Of a DNA stretch of 64,000 nt, positions 1 to 9,579 are shown piece after piece. Location: contig NZ_KE383864.1 in the NCBI RefSeq assembly GCF_000422505.1, positions 602,381-666,380 on the forward strand. The letters run 5' to 3'. Made by a program: the position numbers and the translations under genes. Positions within the stretch are counted from its first letter, which is position 1. Each line of letters begins with the position of its first letter. The stretch comes from Paenibacillus pinihumi DSM 23905 = JCM 16419 (GTDB taxonomy: Bacteria > Bacillota > Bacilli > Paenibacillales > Paenibacillaceae). The notes under the pieces are model-generated. The model did not search any database. It was not told the DNA's origin and was given only the letters and a program-made list of their open reading frames with translations.

Positions 1-139
1 CCTGCAGCGTCCGTCCGCCAAAGGGAACGCCGACCCGGCTGCCAACCCCGATCCAGCTCTCAAATGCCGCGGGTACCTCATAATCAAAGGGGCGGTCGGT
101 CTGCCTGCTCGGCACATCGACAATGACACGTGCAATCAT
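1..139 (-). CDS. priA: Primosomal protein N' (PriA), N-terminal fragment
   Basis: Only the first 46 codons lie in the window; the gene continues off the left edge. PriA is the 3'-to-5' DNA helicase that restarts stalled replication forks. The visible part reads MIARVIVDVPSRQ, then PFDYEVP and VGSRVGVPFGGR, which is the start of the PriA 3'-DNA-binding domain. Its ATG overlaps the coaBC stop codon as ATGA, so the two genes are translationally coupled. The coaBC-priA order is the same as in Bacillus subtilis, which supports the call. The helicase domains cannot be checked here. Confidence 0.88.
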   Translation of the reverse strand, partial: MIARVIVDVPSRQTDRPFDYEVPAAFESWIGVGSRVGVPFGGRTLQ

Positions 140-1356
140 TGTCCCCCTGCTCCTTTGCCTGTGGACAGCCGCTCAGCTGCCAGATTCATCAGCCGCTCGG
201 CTATCTCGCGCTTGGAAATCATCGGCCAGGAGGCAACTTCGCCTGAGGAATCAAAGATTTGCACAATATTCGTGTCCCCGTGAAAACCCGCACCTTCCTG
301 TGACACATCATTGCCGACAATCAGATCGCAGTTTTTGCGCCGCAGCTTGTCCATCGCGTAGTGCTCCAGATTCGACGTTTCCGCCGCGAAGCCGATAAGA
401 AGCTGATCTTGTTTGCGCTGGCCCAGTGTCTCCAATATATCCGGTGTCTTTTCCAGTTCAATGACAAGCGTGCTGCCCGTCTTTTTCAACTTTTCACCGA
501 ATTGGGCCGCAGGCCGGTAATCAGCTACGGCAGCCGCCTTGACCACAATATCTGTAACATCGAACCGGTTCAGCACTTCCTTAAGCATTTCCTCAGCTGA
601 CTCCACCTGCACCAGATCTACATCGGCAGGCGCTTCGGCAAAGGTCCGGGCGGCAATTACCGTGACCTCAGCCCCCAGTTCTTTGGCAGCAGCCGCGATC
701 GCAAAGCCCATTTTTCCGGAGGAATCATTGGTCAGATAGCGGACCGGATCAATTCGCTCCATAGTTCCGCCGGCTGTGACCAGCACTTTTTTGCCCTTGA
801 GCACTTCAGACCGCTGAAAAAATTGAACGGCCGCCTCCGCTATATCTTCCGGCTCAGCCAGTCTGCCCTTCCCTACATAACCGCAGGCCAGCAGCCCGAC
901 GCCAGGCTCGACAAAACGAACTCCCCGCGATGCGAGCAGCTTCATATTATGCATAACAGCCGGATGCTCATACATATGAACATTCATAGCCGGGGCGACA
1001 ACCACGGGAGCCGTTGCAGCGAGCAGTGTCGTGCTCAGCATATCATCCGCCAGCCCGTGGGCCATCTTGGCAATCGCGTTGGCAGTCGCAGGTGCAACGA
1101 TAATCAGGTCCGCGCTGTCTGCCAGATCAATATGGGAAACGACAGACGGGTCCTGCTCATCGAAGGTATCGGTATAGACAGAATGGCGGGAGAGCACCTG
1201 CAAGGTTAACGGTGTGATGAATTTGACCGCCGATTCCGTCATGATTACCCGCACATCCGCACCAAGCTTCACAAGCTTGCTGCATAATGCAGCTGCCTTG
1301 TAAGCAGCGATTCCCCCTGTAACGCCCAGCACAATTGTTTTTCCCTTCAGCATCAT
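136..1356 (-). CDS. coaBC: Bifunctional phosphopantothenoylcysteine synthetase/decarboxylase CoaBC
   Basis: Cytosolic enzyme of coenzyme A synthesis: it joins cysteine to 4'-phosphopantothenate (CoaB, C-terminal half) and decarboxylates the product to 4'-phosphopantetheine (CoaC, N-terminal flavoprotein half). The CoaC half shows the GVTGGIAAYK flavin motif near residue 11, the catalytic His75 in SHIDLAD, the PAMN motif at about 122 and the active-site Cys158 in LLACGYVGKG. The CoaB half has LVTAGGT and NDSSGKMG. I place the start at 1356, where GGGGAG lies 8 nt upstream; the frame stays open to 1428, but that extension has no family match. It is coupled to priA by an ATGA overlap. Confidence 0.95.
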   Translation of the reverse strand: MMLKGKTIVLGVTGGIAAYKAAALCSKLVKLGADVRVIMTESAVKFITPLTLQVLSRHSVYTDTFDEQDPSVVSHIDLADSADLIIVAPATANAIAKMAHGLADDMLSTTLLAATAPVVVAPAMNVHMYEHPAVMHNMKLLASRGVRFVEPGVGLLACGYVGKGRLAEPEDIAEAAVQFFQRSEVLKGKKVLVTAGGTMERIDPVRYLTNDSSGKMGFAIAAAAKELGAEVTVIAARTFAEAPADVDLVQVESAEEMLKEVLNRFDVTDIVVKAAAVADYRPAAQFGEKLKKTGSTLVIELEKTPDILETLGQRKQDQLLIGFAAETSNLEHYAMDKLRRKNCDLIVGNDVSQEGAGFHGDTNIVQIFDSSGEVASWPMISKREIAERLMNLAAERLSTGKGAGGQ

Positions 1357-1549
1357 CGAAGCCACTCCCCATTCTCTTGAACAACCGGATTCCATAGGCT
1401 CCGGTCTAAATATCAAACGGCGTGCCAAACTACCCCCTTAAAGGCAAAAAACTGCACTGATGCAGTTATGAATATCCGGATAGTCTAGCGTAAACGACTT
1501 TGCCGTCCTTGGAAAGGACGGGTAAAAACTTCGTTTCGCGTTATATGTT

Positions 1550-1575
1550 AAAAAAATAACAACCGCTGGGGTTGT
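1550..1575 (-). terminator. Rho-independent terminator after rpoZ
   Basis: Read on the minus strand, ACAACC-CCAGC-GGTTGT is followed by TTATTTTTTT. It lies in the 425-bp gap between rpoZ and coaBC and probably ends the remA-gmk-rpoZ transcript. A second small hairpin (CCGTCCTT/AAGGACGG, 1503-1521) lies between it and coaBC. No gene is seen in this gap, and coaBC must therefore have its own promoter or be read through. Confidence 0.6.
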
Positions 1576-1647
1576 CACTGTAGTCAAAACCATTTAGTTG
1601 TCGGCCTTACGGGAACAGCCTGCCTGCTGCACCTTGCGCCCCAAGGC

Positions 1648-1691
1648 AAAATATATAGACCTTGCTTGATCAAGGGCGGTCTATATATTTT
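1648..1691. repeat. Perfect 14-bp inverted repeat, AT-rich hairpin
   Basis: The arms AAAATATATAGACC (1648-1661) and GGTCTATATATTTT (1678-1691) are exact reverse complements around a 16-nt centre that can itself pair (CTTG/CAAG). It sits about 90 bp downstream of rpoZ. The AAAA/TTTT flanks would let it act as a bidirectional terminator, but the stem is AU-rich and the GC part is short, so a protein-binding or repeat-element role is also possible. Confidence 0.6.
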
Positions 1692-1781
1692 CATTGGATA
1701 ACCTGTACAATCTCCAAATGACTGTCCTGCCGGCAGCTAGCTGACAACCGGCTACTGGCGGGTTCATTGGTTAATTTGCTT

Positions 1782-1991
1782 TTAGTTTTTGATATCCGGG
1801 TTGGATTCAACCAGAATATGATCGTGATAAATTTCCTCCAGCGCAACCCCGACAAACTTGTGGGATTTGGGAGATTTCAGCTCCGTTTTATCGCCGTCGC
1901 GCAGCATGCGCGCACGCCGTGAAGCAGCAACTACCAAAGAATATTTGCTGTCAACCTTTTTTACCATTTCATCAATAGATGGATACAACAT
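1782..1991 (-). CDS. rpoZ: RNA polymerase omega subunit
   Basis: Small RNA polymerase subunit (69 aa) that helps assemble and stabilise the beta' subunit. The protein starts [20 protein letters not shown], followed by AASRRARML and VALEEIY; this is the RpoZ/YloH pattern of Firmicutes, and the length is normal. It lies 15 bp after gmk in the remA-gmk-rpoZ series, the same order as in Bacillus. A hairpin with a T-run lies downstream at 1550-1575. Confidence 0.95.
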   Translation of the reverse strand: MLYPSIDEMVKKVDSKYSLVVAASRRARMLRDGDKTELKSPKSHKFVGVALEEIYHDHILVESNPDIKN

Positions 1992-2006
1992 ATTTCTTCA
2001 CCTCAT

Positions 2007-2624
2007 TCATGCTTTTTCCGATGCAGTCTGCATCCGGTTCAGCTCACTGACATAACGCGATCTCTTGCAATGCTCAGCAGTTACGATGCTTTCAATCCTG
2101 TGGCAGGCGGCATCCAGCTCATCATTCACCACTGCGTAATCGTAATGCTGAATCAGGTTCATCTCTTCCACCGCAACGTTCATCCGGTTCTGGATCAGAT
2201 CCTCTGTCTCGGTGCCGCGTCCTGTAATCCGCTCCTTGAGTACGTCCAGCGAAGGCGGAAGCAGGAAAATAAAAATGCCCTCAGAGAATTTCTCCTTCAC
2301 CTTCAAAGCGCCCTGAACCTCAATTTCAAGAATGATGTCCTTGCCGCTTTCAAGAGTCCTCTCTACAAAATCGCGGGGCGTGCCGTAATAATTGCCGACA
2401 TACTCAGCATATTCCAGCAGCGCATCACGCGCGATCATGTCTTTGAACTGCTCTTTTGTTTTGAAAAAATAATTGACTCCATCCAGTTCTCCCTGTCTTG
2501 GCAAGCGTGTAGTCGCGGAAACCGAATACACCAGCTCCGGCATTTTTTGCCGAAGCACGGTGCAGACAGTTCCCTTGCCCACGCCAGAGGGACCGGACAA
2601 TACAAATAAAAGTCCTTTTCTCAT
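2007..2624 (-). CDS. gmk: Guanylate kinase
   Basis: Phosphorylates GMP (dGMP) to GDP with ATP in the cytosol, feeding GTP and (p)ppGpp pools. The P-loop GPSGVGKGT is at residues 11-19 and the GMP-binding region SATTR-PR-GE-GV-Y follows at about 39-52. I choose the ATG at 2624 because GGGGAG precedes it and the resulting 205 aa match the family; the in-frame ATG at 2636 touches the remA stop codon and has no ribosome site. It is in one transcript with remA and rpoZ. Confidence 0.96.
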   Translation of the reverse strand: MRKGLLFVLSGPSGVGKGTVCTVLRQKMPELVYSVSATTRLPRQGELDGVNYFFKTKEQFKDMIARDALLEYAEYVGNYYGTPRDFVERTLESGKDIILEIEVQGALKVKEKFSEGIFIFLLPPSLDVLKERITGRGTETEDLIQNRMNVAVEEMNLIQHYDYAVVNDELDAACHRIESIVTAEHCKRSRYVSELNRMQTASEKA

Positions 2625-2636
2625 GATACTCCCCAT

Positions 2637-2897
2637 CTATTCGTCGTTGTCGTCATCCTTCGTCGATAGGCGGTGTGCCACCGTCTCAGGTTGAACAGCC
2701 GAAAGGATAACATGGTCGCTGTCGGTAATAATAACAGCTCTAGTGCGGCGGCCGTAAGTCGCATCAATCAGCATGTGACGGTCGCGGGCCTCCTGAATAA
2801 TCCGTTTGATCGGTGCCGATTCCGGACTGACGATTGAAATAATGCGATTCGCAGAGACAATATTACCAAATCCGATATTAATTAATTTAATCGCCAT
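2637..2897 (-). CDS. remA: Extracellular matrix regulator RemA (DUF370)
   Basis: Small DNA-binding protein (86 aa). In Bacillus subtilis RemA binds repeated sites upstream of matrix and osmoprotection operons and activates biofilm genes. The sequence is close to YlzA/RemA throughout: [37 protein letters not shown] and [15 protein letters not shown]. The ATG at 2897 is chosen from GGAGGGG 9 nt upstream; a longer frame to 2930 lacks support. It is followed directly by gmk. The upstream neighbour yloC/yicC of Bacillus is absent here. Confidence 0.95.
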   Translation of the reverse strand: MAIKLINIGFGNIVSANRIISIVSPESAPIKRIIQEARDRHMLIDATYGRRTRAVIITDSDHVILSAVQPETVAHRLSTKDDDNDE

Positions 2898-3138
2898 TGC
2901 AGGCTTCCCCTCCGGTCTTCCTTGTAGCATTCACCCGAAAGAACAAAATGTATAATCGACGCAAGAACTTGGCCGGGTTACTGCTAGCGGATTGCACTAT
3001 TCTTGACGAAAAACGCCTGGTGCATACGTTCCGTTATTTCGCCTGGCCCGGCCGCATTCATTTCACGAGCCTGTCCTGTAAGAAACAGGAAAGCTGCGCC
3101 GTTGCTTGGCGGGCGATGGCAAACACATCCATGATCCT

Positions 3139-3167
3139 ATTCTAATTCATTTTGTCAACAGGAACAA
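3139..3167 (-). promoter_or_regulatory. Possible promoter of remA-gmk-rpoZ
   Basis: On the minus strand TTGTTC, 17 nt, TAGAAT. It would give a leader of about 240 nt before remA. The match is moderate and a nearby TTGACA (about 3150-3155) could belong to another promoter. Apart from this, the 306-bp gap 2898-3203 holds only a weak AAAGC/GCTTT hairpin just after the yitJ-like gene. Confidence 0.35.
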
Positions 3168-3203
3168 GAGAAAAAGCCTTTGCTTTGAAAATCGGTCCGT
3201 TTG

Positions 3204-5105
3204 TTAGAGAACAAGAGGCTGCGTACGGCCTGTTTTTTGCCATACATATTCGGTCAGGCTGACCGACATCTCGTAGAACATAAACGGTGTAATCAAATAG
3301 ATGCCTTTAAAATATTCCAGCGCGGTGTCCAGCAGCTCCTCGGCAATCTTGACGCCCTCGGCGCGTCCCGCCTCGCCCTCGAGGCCCGCCATTCTTCTGC
3401 GAACCTCATCGGAGAGCTGAATCCCCGGCACCTCATTATGCAAATATTCCGCATTCCGTCCGCTGGCCAGCGGCATAATGCCGATAAACACCGGCACGGA
3501 CAAATGCTTCGTCCCTTCAGCCATCCGTTTGATCAGTTCCGGATCATAGACAGGCTGAGTCATAATATAGTCCGCTCCGGAATCAATCTTGCGCTCCAGA
3601 CGCTGGATCGCTTTGTCCAAATGCTTTACATTCGGATTAAAAGCCGCACCAACGACGAAATTCGCTTTTTGCTTGAGCGGCTTCCCGGAAAATGCCGTCC
3701 CGGCATTCAGCTGCTTGATCATCCGGATCATCTCGAAGGATGTCAGATCGTAGACGGAGCTGGAGTCCGGGAGATCTCCGAACCGTGCGGGGTCGCCTGT
3801 AACGGCCAGCACATGGTCGATGCCAAGCGCATCCAGTCCCATCATGTGCGACTGGGTTCCGATCAGGTTGCGGTCCCGGCACGCGATATGCACGAGCGGA
3901 CGCAATCCTACCTGCTTCTTGATAACAGCAGCCAGCGCCAGATTGCTCATCCGGGTGACAGCAAGCGAGTTATCCGCCAGTGTTACGGCGTCTGCATTAA
4001 CTTTCTGCAAAGCAGCACAGCCAGCCATAAATTTACGGATATCCAGATCACGCGGCGGATCGAGCTCCACGATCACCGTGTGACGCTCTCTCACCCTGTC
4101 GACAAGACTTGGCTCCTGGTCTGCCGGAGGCTGCATGTCCGCCTCGTTCACTGTAACATCGCCAGCATTGCTGCCTGCTTTTGCGCTTGCAGGCTCCAGT
4201 TTTTCGGTACGTACAGTACCCGGCTCAAACGGTGATGGCTGATAGCTGCCAAGCGCACCCGCAATCGCCGCAATATGCTCAGGAGTAGTTCCGCAGCAGC
4301 CGCCGATAATCCGCGCGCCGCGGTCGGCAAACCGGATCGCCGCGTCGGCAAAATATTCCGGTGTCGCCGCATACATATATTTTCCATCAACATAGTCGGG
4401 AAAACCGGCATTAGGGAACACCGAAAGCGGAAGCTCTACTGGCTCGCTCATCGTATTGAGTGCCCGCAATATACCTGCCGGACCGCTGCGGCAGTTCAGA
4501 CCAACCACATCCGCCCCTTCCGCTGCAAGCAAAGCGAAAGCTTCATTCAGGCTGTAACCGTCCTGCGTCCGGCCCACATCCTCTACCGCGAACTGGCAAA
4601 TAACCGGAAGGTCGCCAGCTTTGCGGATAAGCCGCAGTGCAAGCTGCATTTCCTCCAGATCGTAAAAGGTCTCCAGCAGGATACCGTCCACACCTTCATC
4701 CATTAAAACGCCAAGCTGCTGCTCAAATGCCTTCGTCACTTGGGACATGCCGATATTGCGCTTTTTCCCTGCACGGATCGAGCCGACTGCCCCGACGACA
4801 TAAGCGTCGCTGCCGACAGATGAGCGGGCAATCCGCACGCCTGCGCGGTTAATGGCCTCTACTTCGCTTTCCAGACCGTATTTGTACATATTTTCATAAT
4901 TTGCTGAAAATGTATTCGTCTCAATAATACGCGCGCCAGCTTCATAATAAAGCCGGTGAACGCCCTCTACAAGCTCCGGACGGAGCACGTTAAATTCCTC
5001 ATAGGATACATTGACAGGAAAGCCTTGCTGATGGAGAAACGTCCCCATCGCACCGTCGCCGGTCAACCAGGTTGTCTGTAGTGCCTGCCGCAAACTTAGT
5101 TTCAT
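3204..5105 (-). CDS. yitJ: Bifunctional homocysteine S-methyltransferase / methylenetetrahydrofolate reductase (YitJ type)
   Basis: Fusion protein of 633 aa. Residues 1-290 form a homocysteine methyltransferase barrel with the zinc ligands Cys205 (GLNC) and Cys270-Cys271 (IGGCCGTTPEH). A charged, low-complexity linker runs to about 335. Residues 340-633 are a MetF-like flavin reductase barrel (VELDPPR, VTLADN, HIACRDRN, VTGDP). It should make methyl groups for methionine from methylene-THF. The ATG at 5105 has GGAGGTGGAGAG just upstream; the open frame to 5228 is not conserved in character. Bacillus yitJ is controlled by a SAM riboswitch, but I see no S-box here. A promoter lies in the gap before it. 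Confidence 0.93.
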   Translation of the reverse strand: MKLSLRQALQTTWLTGDGAMGTFLHQQGFPVNVSYEEFNVLRPELVEGVHRLYYEAGARIIETNTFSANYENMYKYGLESEVEAINRAGVRIARSSVGSDAYVVGAVGSIRAGKKRNIGMSQVTKAFEQQLGVLMDEGVDGILLETFYDLEEMQLALRLIRKAGDLPVICQFAVEDVGRTQDGYSLNEAFALLAAEGADVVGLNCRSGPAGILRALNTMSEPVELPLSVFPNAGFPDYVDGKYMYAATPEYFADAAIRFADRGARIIGGCCGTTPEHIAAIAGALGSYQPSPFEPGTVRTEKLEPASAKAGSNAGDVTVNEADMQPPADQEPSLVDRVRERHTVIVELDPPRDLDIRKFMAGCAALQKVNADAVTLADNSLAVTRMSNLALAAVIKKQVGLRPLVHIACRDRNLIGTQSHMMGLDALGIDHVLAVTGDPARFGDLPDSSSVYDLTSFEMIRMIKQLNAGTAFSGKPLKQKANFVVGAAFNPNVKHLDKAIQRLERKIDSGADYIMTQPVYDPELIKRMAEGTKHLSVPVFIGIMPLASGRNAEYLHNEVPGIQLSDEVRRRMAGLEGEAGRAEGVKIAEELLDTALEYFKGIYLITPFMFYEMSVSLTEYVWQKTGRTQPLVL

Positions 5106-5271
5106 TGAAGCTCTCCACCTCCAGAAGCGTAAATCCCCGGGCCCTCTTAAAAACCAGTACATCCGGGCATTCCGCAGTAGAACCGCAAATACAAATTCAA
5201 ACCGGAAAAAAGCTCCCCCCTCTCTCAAAAGGGCGCAATTTTCCGGTGCCTATTTGCAAGTCTATGAAACT

Positions 5272-5300
5272 ATTATACTCTATTTGCGGTAAAATGTGTT
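5272..5300 (-). promoter_or_regulatory. Promoter of the yitJ-like gene
   Basis: The minus strand has a perfect TATAAT (complement of 5272-5277) about 165 nt before the start codon, with a poor -35 (AACACA, 17-nt spacing). No SAM riboswitch or T-box elements could be recognised in the leader. Confidence 0.5.
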
Positions 5301-5350
5301 CATTTTCACGATTGTTGCTTCTATCCCTTTACAGGAAATTTACATTGAAT

Positions 5351-6181
5351 TTACAGGCTCCCCCGGAAAACAACGGAAGCAGGTCCGGACATATACACAT
5401 GATTGTCTTCCCCGCTCCACTCGATCAGCAGGTCGCCACCCTTTAGCGAGACGGTTGCCTTGCGGTCTGTCAAGCCGTTAAGCACCGAGGAAACTACAGT
5501 TGCACAAGCGCCTGTGCCGCATGCGAGCGTCGGTCCGGCACCGCGCTCCCAGACGCGCATATCCGTATGCGTACGGGAGTTGACAGTTACAAATTCTACA
5601 TTGACTTTGCGCGGGAACAACGGATGGGTTTCCAGCTTTGGTCCCCAAACAGCCAGATCGAATTCTTTGGCGTTGTCCACGTAGATGACACAGTGGGGAT
5701 TACCCATCGATACCGCTGTGAAGGCAAACTCGCGGCCGTCCACCTCAATCGGATGAGCGACAACCTGCTCAGCGTCAATTGTAGTCGGTACCTTCAAGCC
5801 CGCAAGTATTGGCGCGCCCATATCGACACGAACCCGCGTAACGGTCCCCTTTTCCACCGTAAGCTGCACCTTCTGCACCCCTGCGCCAAGCGTCTCAATC
5901 GTTAGCTCTTCTTTGGCTGTCAGGCCGTTATCGTACACATATTTGGCTACACAGCGGATTGCATTGCCGCATTGCTCCGCCTCCGAGCCGTCTGAATTAA
6001 TAATCCGCATGCGGAAATCCGCTTGCTCCGAAGGCAAAATGTACACCAGCCCGTCCGCTCCAATACCGAAGAAACGGTTGCAAAGGGTTACCGCCAGCTC
6101 ACTTGCATTTCCGGGAAGCGCCTGTTCCCCGTGAACGATAATAAAGTCATTGCCAAGTCCGTGCATTTTCGTAAAATCCAT
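5351..6181 (-). CDS. dapF: Diaminopimelate epimerase
   Basis: Converts LL- to meso-diaminopimelate, the last step before lysine and the peptidoglycan cross-linking residue; PLP-independent. The two catalytic cysteines are visible: Cys71 in EQCGNAIRC and Cys221 in LACGTGACA. FTKMHGLGNDF opens the protein and the length (276 aa) is normal. AAGGGAG lies 9 nt before the ATG. It is a single gene, followed after about 245 bp by yitJ. The 354-bp gap upstream holds the terminator of the P-type ATPase (6469-6511), a small inverted repeat TATGCT/AGCATA (6214-6228), and no clear promoter. Confidence 0.96.
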   Translation of the reverse strand: MDFTKMHGLGNDFIIVHGEQALPGNASELAVTLCNRFFGIGADGLVYILPSEQADFRMRIINSDGSEAEQCGNAIRCVAKYVYDNGLTAKEELTIETLGAGVQKVQLTVEKGTVTRVRVDMGAPILAGLKVPTTIDAEQVVAHPIEVDGREFAFTAVSMGNPHCVIYVDNAKEFDLAVWGPKLETHPLFPRKVNVEFVTVNSRTHTDMRVWERGAGPTLACGTGACATVVSSVLNGLTDRKATVSLKGGDLLIEWSGEDNHVYMSGPASVVFRGSL

Positions 6182-6468
6182 CTTTCACAACTCCCTTGTC
6201 CTGTTGCTTTTATTATGCTCTTAGCATAGAGGAAACAGGGCGCGGAACGGAATTCACATTTTGTAGCATTATTTGCACTATTGCGCTATTGCCCTTGAAT
6301 GCTCTATCCGCGCTGAGACCGATCATTCCGGCAGACCTCCGCCAACCCTATGAACCTTTCGGAAACGAACATGGTCCGGCCGCGGACCTTTAAAAACCAG
6401 CCTTATTGTGCCGGATAGGAGCTGTAAAAACATACCGTCCCAGGCGGGCAGGATGTCTGCTCCCGCAC

Positions 6469-6511
6469 AATAATAAAAGCGGCTGCCCGGGGTTCTCCCC
6501 TGGGCAGCCGC
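6469..6511 (-). terminator. Strong terminator after the P-type ATPase
   Basis: On the minus strand the arms GCGGCTGCCC and GGGCAGCCGC enclose a GGGG/CCCC extension with one bulge, followed by TTTTATTATT. It lies 25 bp past the ATPase stop codon. Confidence 0.9.
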
Positions 6512-6535
6512 ACGAGTGTGCGCTGCAAAAGCTGT

Positions 6536-9313
6536 TTATCTGGCAGCCGGATGCGAACTGCGGAAGTCCAGCCGCTTCTTCGTCTTCTTGCCGCCCGATG
6601 TGCCAAGCACACTTCCGATTCCCATTACGAAAGTCGGAATCCCTGCTGCTACAAATACCAGGCACCAGGCGCGGAAATCAAGCGGCACTGTCTTGAAGAT
6701 CGGCTGCAGCGCTTCAATATAGACAACACCCAGCATCAGCACGAGCGAGGACAGTACAGCCAGTACCAGATAGCGGTTCTGAAACGGGTTGCGGTGGAAA
6801 ATCGATCTGGAGCTGCGGCAGTCAAATACGTGAATCAGTTGGGCCAGTACCAGCGTTGCAAAAGCGACGGTCTGCGCTTCGATCAGTTCGGCTCCCGAAC
6901 GCAGCGTAATCCAGAAGGCGGCCAGCGTGCAGACACCGATCAGAATACCGCGGCTGATGATCTTCCAGCCGAGACGCCGGGCGAATATATTTTCCTTCGC
7001 CGAGCGCGGTTTTTGCTGCATCAGGTCCTTCTCCGACTGGTCTACGCCCAGCGCCATCGCAGGCAGGCCGTCGGTAACAAGGTTAACCCACAAAATTTGG
7101 ATCGGCACAAGCGGCAGCGGCAGGCCGGCCATCATGGCCAGGAACATCGTCAGAATCTCGCCGACATTGGAAGCAAGCAGGTATCGGATAAATTTGCGGA
7201 TATTTTCATAGATGCCCCGGCCCTCTTCAATCGCCGCCACGATAGTGGCAAAATTGTCATCGCTCAGCACAAGCGCAGACGCTTCCTTGGACACATCCGT
7301 TCCTGTAATGCCCATCGAGATGCCGATATCCGACGCCTTGATCGCCGGGGCATCATTCACCCCGTCCCCGGTCATTGCAACGACATGCCCTTTGCGCTGA
7401 AGCGACTTGACGATGCGCAGCTTATGCTCCGGCGACACCCGTGCGTACACATAGACATTGTCTACGCATGCGTCCAGTTCCTCATCCGTCATCACTGACA
7501 GCTCGCGGCCGTTAACAGCTCTGCCGCCGCGCGGCATAATGCCAAGCTGGCCGGCAATGGCTTCCGCCGTCATTTGATGGTCCCCGGTAATCATGACCGT
7601 CTTGATGCCCGCCCTCCGGCAAGTCGCAATTGCATCGCGCACCTCGCGGCGCGGCGGGTCAATCATGCCGGTCAAGCCGACAAAGGTGAGCTGGCTTTCC
7701 GTCTCCTGCTCCGTCTCACAGGCGTCATGCGGCCGCAGATCACGATAGGCCATCCCGAGTACGCGCAGCGCATCCGCCGCCATCTGTTCGGAGCCTGCAG
7801 CAACCTTCTGCCGCAGGCTGGCCGTCAGCGGCACAACCTTGCCGTCCCACAGGATGTAACTGCACTGCTCCAGCAGCAGGTCCGGGGCTCCCTTCGTACA
7901 GAGCAGCCGGCCGCCCTGATGATGGACCAAAACAGACATCCGCTTGCGCTCGGAATCGAACGGCAGCTCCTTGACCCGCTTATAAATACCCTCCAGCGAT
8001 TTCGCCGATACGCCAAGCTTGGCCGCCAGCACGGCAAGCGCCCCTTCTGTAGGATCGCCTTGCAGTACCCATTCCTCTGCAGCTTCATCTTTATTTTTAC
8101 GCCGTTTGTCCGTCTCCACAGGCTGTCTGTACAGCAAGGCATTGTTACACAGTGCCGCCACCTGCAGGAGACGGCGCAAATGCTGGTCATTTTTCAAATC
8201 AGCGGCTGTCCCGTTCTCGATTACTTCCCCCACAGGTTCATAGCCCTCTCCGCTGATATCCAGCCATCGTCCCCCGAGCCACATCCTCGTGACGGTCATT
8301 TTGTTTTGCGTCAGCGTTCCCGTTTTGTCCGAGCAGATCACTGAGGCACAGCCGAGCGTCTCGACCGATGGCAGCTTGCGCACTATGGCCTTGCGCTTAA
8401 TCATCCGCTGCACACCGAGGGCCAGTGCAATCGTCACAATTGCCGGCAGTCCTTCCGGAATCGCTGCAACGGCAAGGCTGACTCCTGCCAGGAACATGCC
8501 GTAAGCAGGCTGTCCATGTAAAATACCGGCCACGACAACAAGAATCGTCAAGCCGACCGCAACGCCGATCAAAATTTTCCCGAGCTGCTCCAGACGATGC
8601 TGCAGCGGCGTATCCATGGAATCGGTCTGGGAGATCAGATCGGCGATTTTGCCCATTTCCGTATTCATGCCCGTACGCACAACAACAGCTTTAGCCGTAC
8701 CCCGGGTAACCATCGTTCCCATAAAGCCGAGATTGCGCTGGTCACCAATCGGCAGGTCGCTATCAGCAATTGCCGATGGCGTTTTGCCTACAGGCACAGA
8801 CTCCCCGGTCAATGCCGATTCCTCGGCGTACAGACTGTTCGTCTCCAGAAAACGTACGTCGGCCGGCAGCCGGTCACCTGATTCCAGCACGATGATGTCC
8901 CCCGGCACCAGCTCAACCGCGGGCAAGACCCTGGACTCGCCATCCCGGATGACATGTGCTGTGGGCGCGGACAGCTCCTTCAAGGCGCGCAGCGAGCGCT
9001 CCGCCCGGAACTCCTGTATAAAACCAAGCACCCCATTAATGATAATGATGGCGACAATCGTAAGTGCGTCCAAATACTCGCCGAGCAGGCCGGATATCAG
9101 GGTTGCTCCTACCAGAACCAACACCATAAAATCCTTGAATTGATTCAACAGCAGGGCCAGGGGCGAGATCCGCTTGCCCTCGGACAGCTCATTGCGGCCA
9201 AATCTGGTCAGCCGTTCAGACGCCTCACTGGCAGCCAGACCCTGCTCCGGTACAAATCCAAGCCTCTCTGAGAGCTCGCTTGAATCCATCTGGTACCATT
9301 GTTTCTGTTCCAT
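6536..9313 (-). CDS. SERCA-type cation (Ca2+) P-type ATPase
   Basis: Membrane pump of 925 aa, P-type IIA like Bacillus YloB, expected to export Ca2+ with ATP. Visible parts: TGES (169-172) of the actuator domain, the phosphorylated Asp329 in [11 protein letters not shown], the PEGLP bend of membrane helix 4 (286-290), KGAPD for nucleotide binding, and [16 protein letters not shown] in the hinge. Several hydrophobic segments flank these at about 54-100, 245-290 and in the last 200 residues. The start has GGAGGGAG upstream. It is divergent from rqcH, just as yloB neighbours yloA in Bacillus. Ca2+ specificity is inferred from the family. Confidence 0.93.
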   Translation of the reverse strand: MEQKQWYQMDSSELSERLGFVPEQGLAASEASERLTRFGRNELSEGKRISPLALLLNQFKDFMVLVLVGATLISGLLGEYLDALTIVAIIIINGVLGFIQEFRAERSLRALKELSAPTAHVIRDGESRVLPAVELVPGDIIVLESGDRLPADVRFLETNSLYAEESALTGESVPVGKTPSAIADSDLPIGDQRNLGFMGTMVTRGTAKAVVVRTGMNTEMGKIADLISQTDSMDTPLQHRLEQLGKILIGVAVGLTILVVVAGILHGQPAYGMFLAGVSLAVAAIPEGLPAIVTIALALGVQRMIKRKAIVRKLPSVETLGCASVICSDKTGTLTQNKMTVTRMWLGGRWLDISGEGYEPVGEVIENGTAADLKNDQHLRRLLQVAALCNNALLYRQPVETDKRRKNKDEAAEEWVLQGDPTEGALAVLAAKLGVSAKSLEGIYKRVKELPFDSERKRMSVLVHHQGGRLLCTKGAPDLLLEQCSYILWDGKVVPLTASLRQKVAAGSEQMAADALRVLGMAYRDLRPHDACETEQETESQLTFVGLTGMIDPPRREVRDAIATCRRAGIKTVMITGDHQMTAEAIAGQLGIMPRGGRAVNGRELSVMTDEELDACVDNVYVYARVSPEHKLRIVKSLQRKGHVVAMTGDGVNDAPAIKASDIGISMGITGTDVSKEASALVLSDDNFATIVAAIEEGRGIYENIRKFIRYLLASNVGEILTMFLAMMAGLPLPLVPIQILWVNLVTDGLPAMALGVDQSEKDLMQQKPRSAKENIFARRLGWKIISRGILIGVCTLAAFWITLRSGAELIEAQTVAFATLVLAQLIHVFDCRSSRSIFHRNPFQNRYLVLAVLSSLVLMLGVVYIEALQPIFKTVPLDFRAWCLVFVAAGIPTFVMGIGSVLGTSGGKKTKKRLDFRSSHPAAR

Positions 9314-9441
9314 TGTTCAGTCTCCCTCCGCTTCACGCCGCCTTTTCGTTCACGGCCGCTCCAGATCCGAAAGACACGGCCCGGACAGCCCCTCATGCCT
9401 AAATGTATTCGGACAAACCGGAAAATATCCCAGGGAAGGAC

Positions 9442-9470
9442 TTAAGTTTTTGTCCTAACTATGGCATGAT
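9442..9470 (+). promoter_or_regulatory. Weak candidate promoter of rqcH
   Basis: TTAAGT, 17 nt, CATGAT, about 110 nt before the rqcH start. The match is poor; it is listed because the 266-bp divergent gap must hold promoters for both rqcH and the P-type ATPase. Confidence 0.3.
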
Positions 9471-9579
9471 AGAAGTTAGAGCAGTGCGGGGCCTCGCTGG
9501 CACACGCAGGCCGAAGGCTCCAATATTCGTTGCCTCATATCTCAGTACCAATCATTTTCTTTTAAAGGAGACACTAACT

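Noticed and set aside
5106-5350. SAM riboswitch before the yitJ-like gene
   Set aside because: Expected from Bacillus, but the conserved S-box core and terminator hairpin are not found in the gap.
9403-9579. Longer N-terminus for RqcH
   Set aside because: The extra 59 codons precede an ideal ribosome site and overlap the promoter region; the family starts at MALDGIV.
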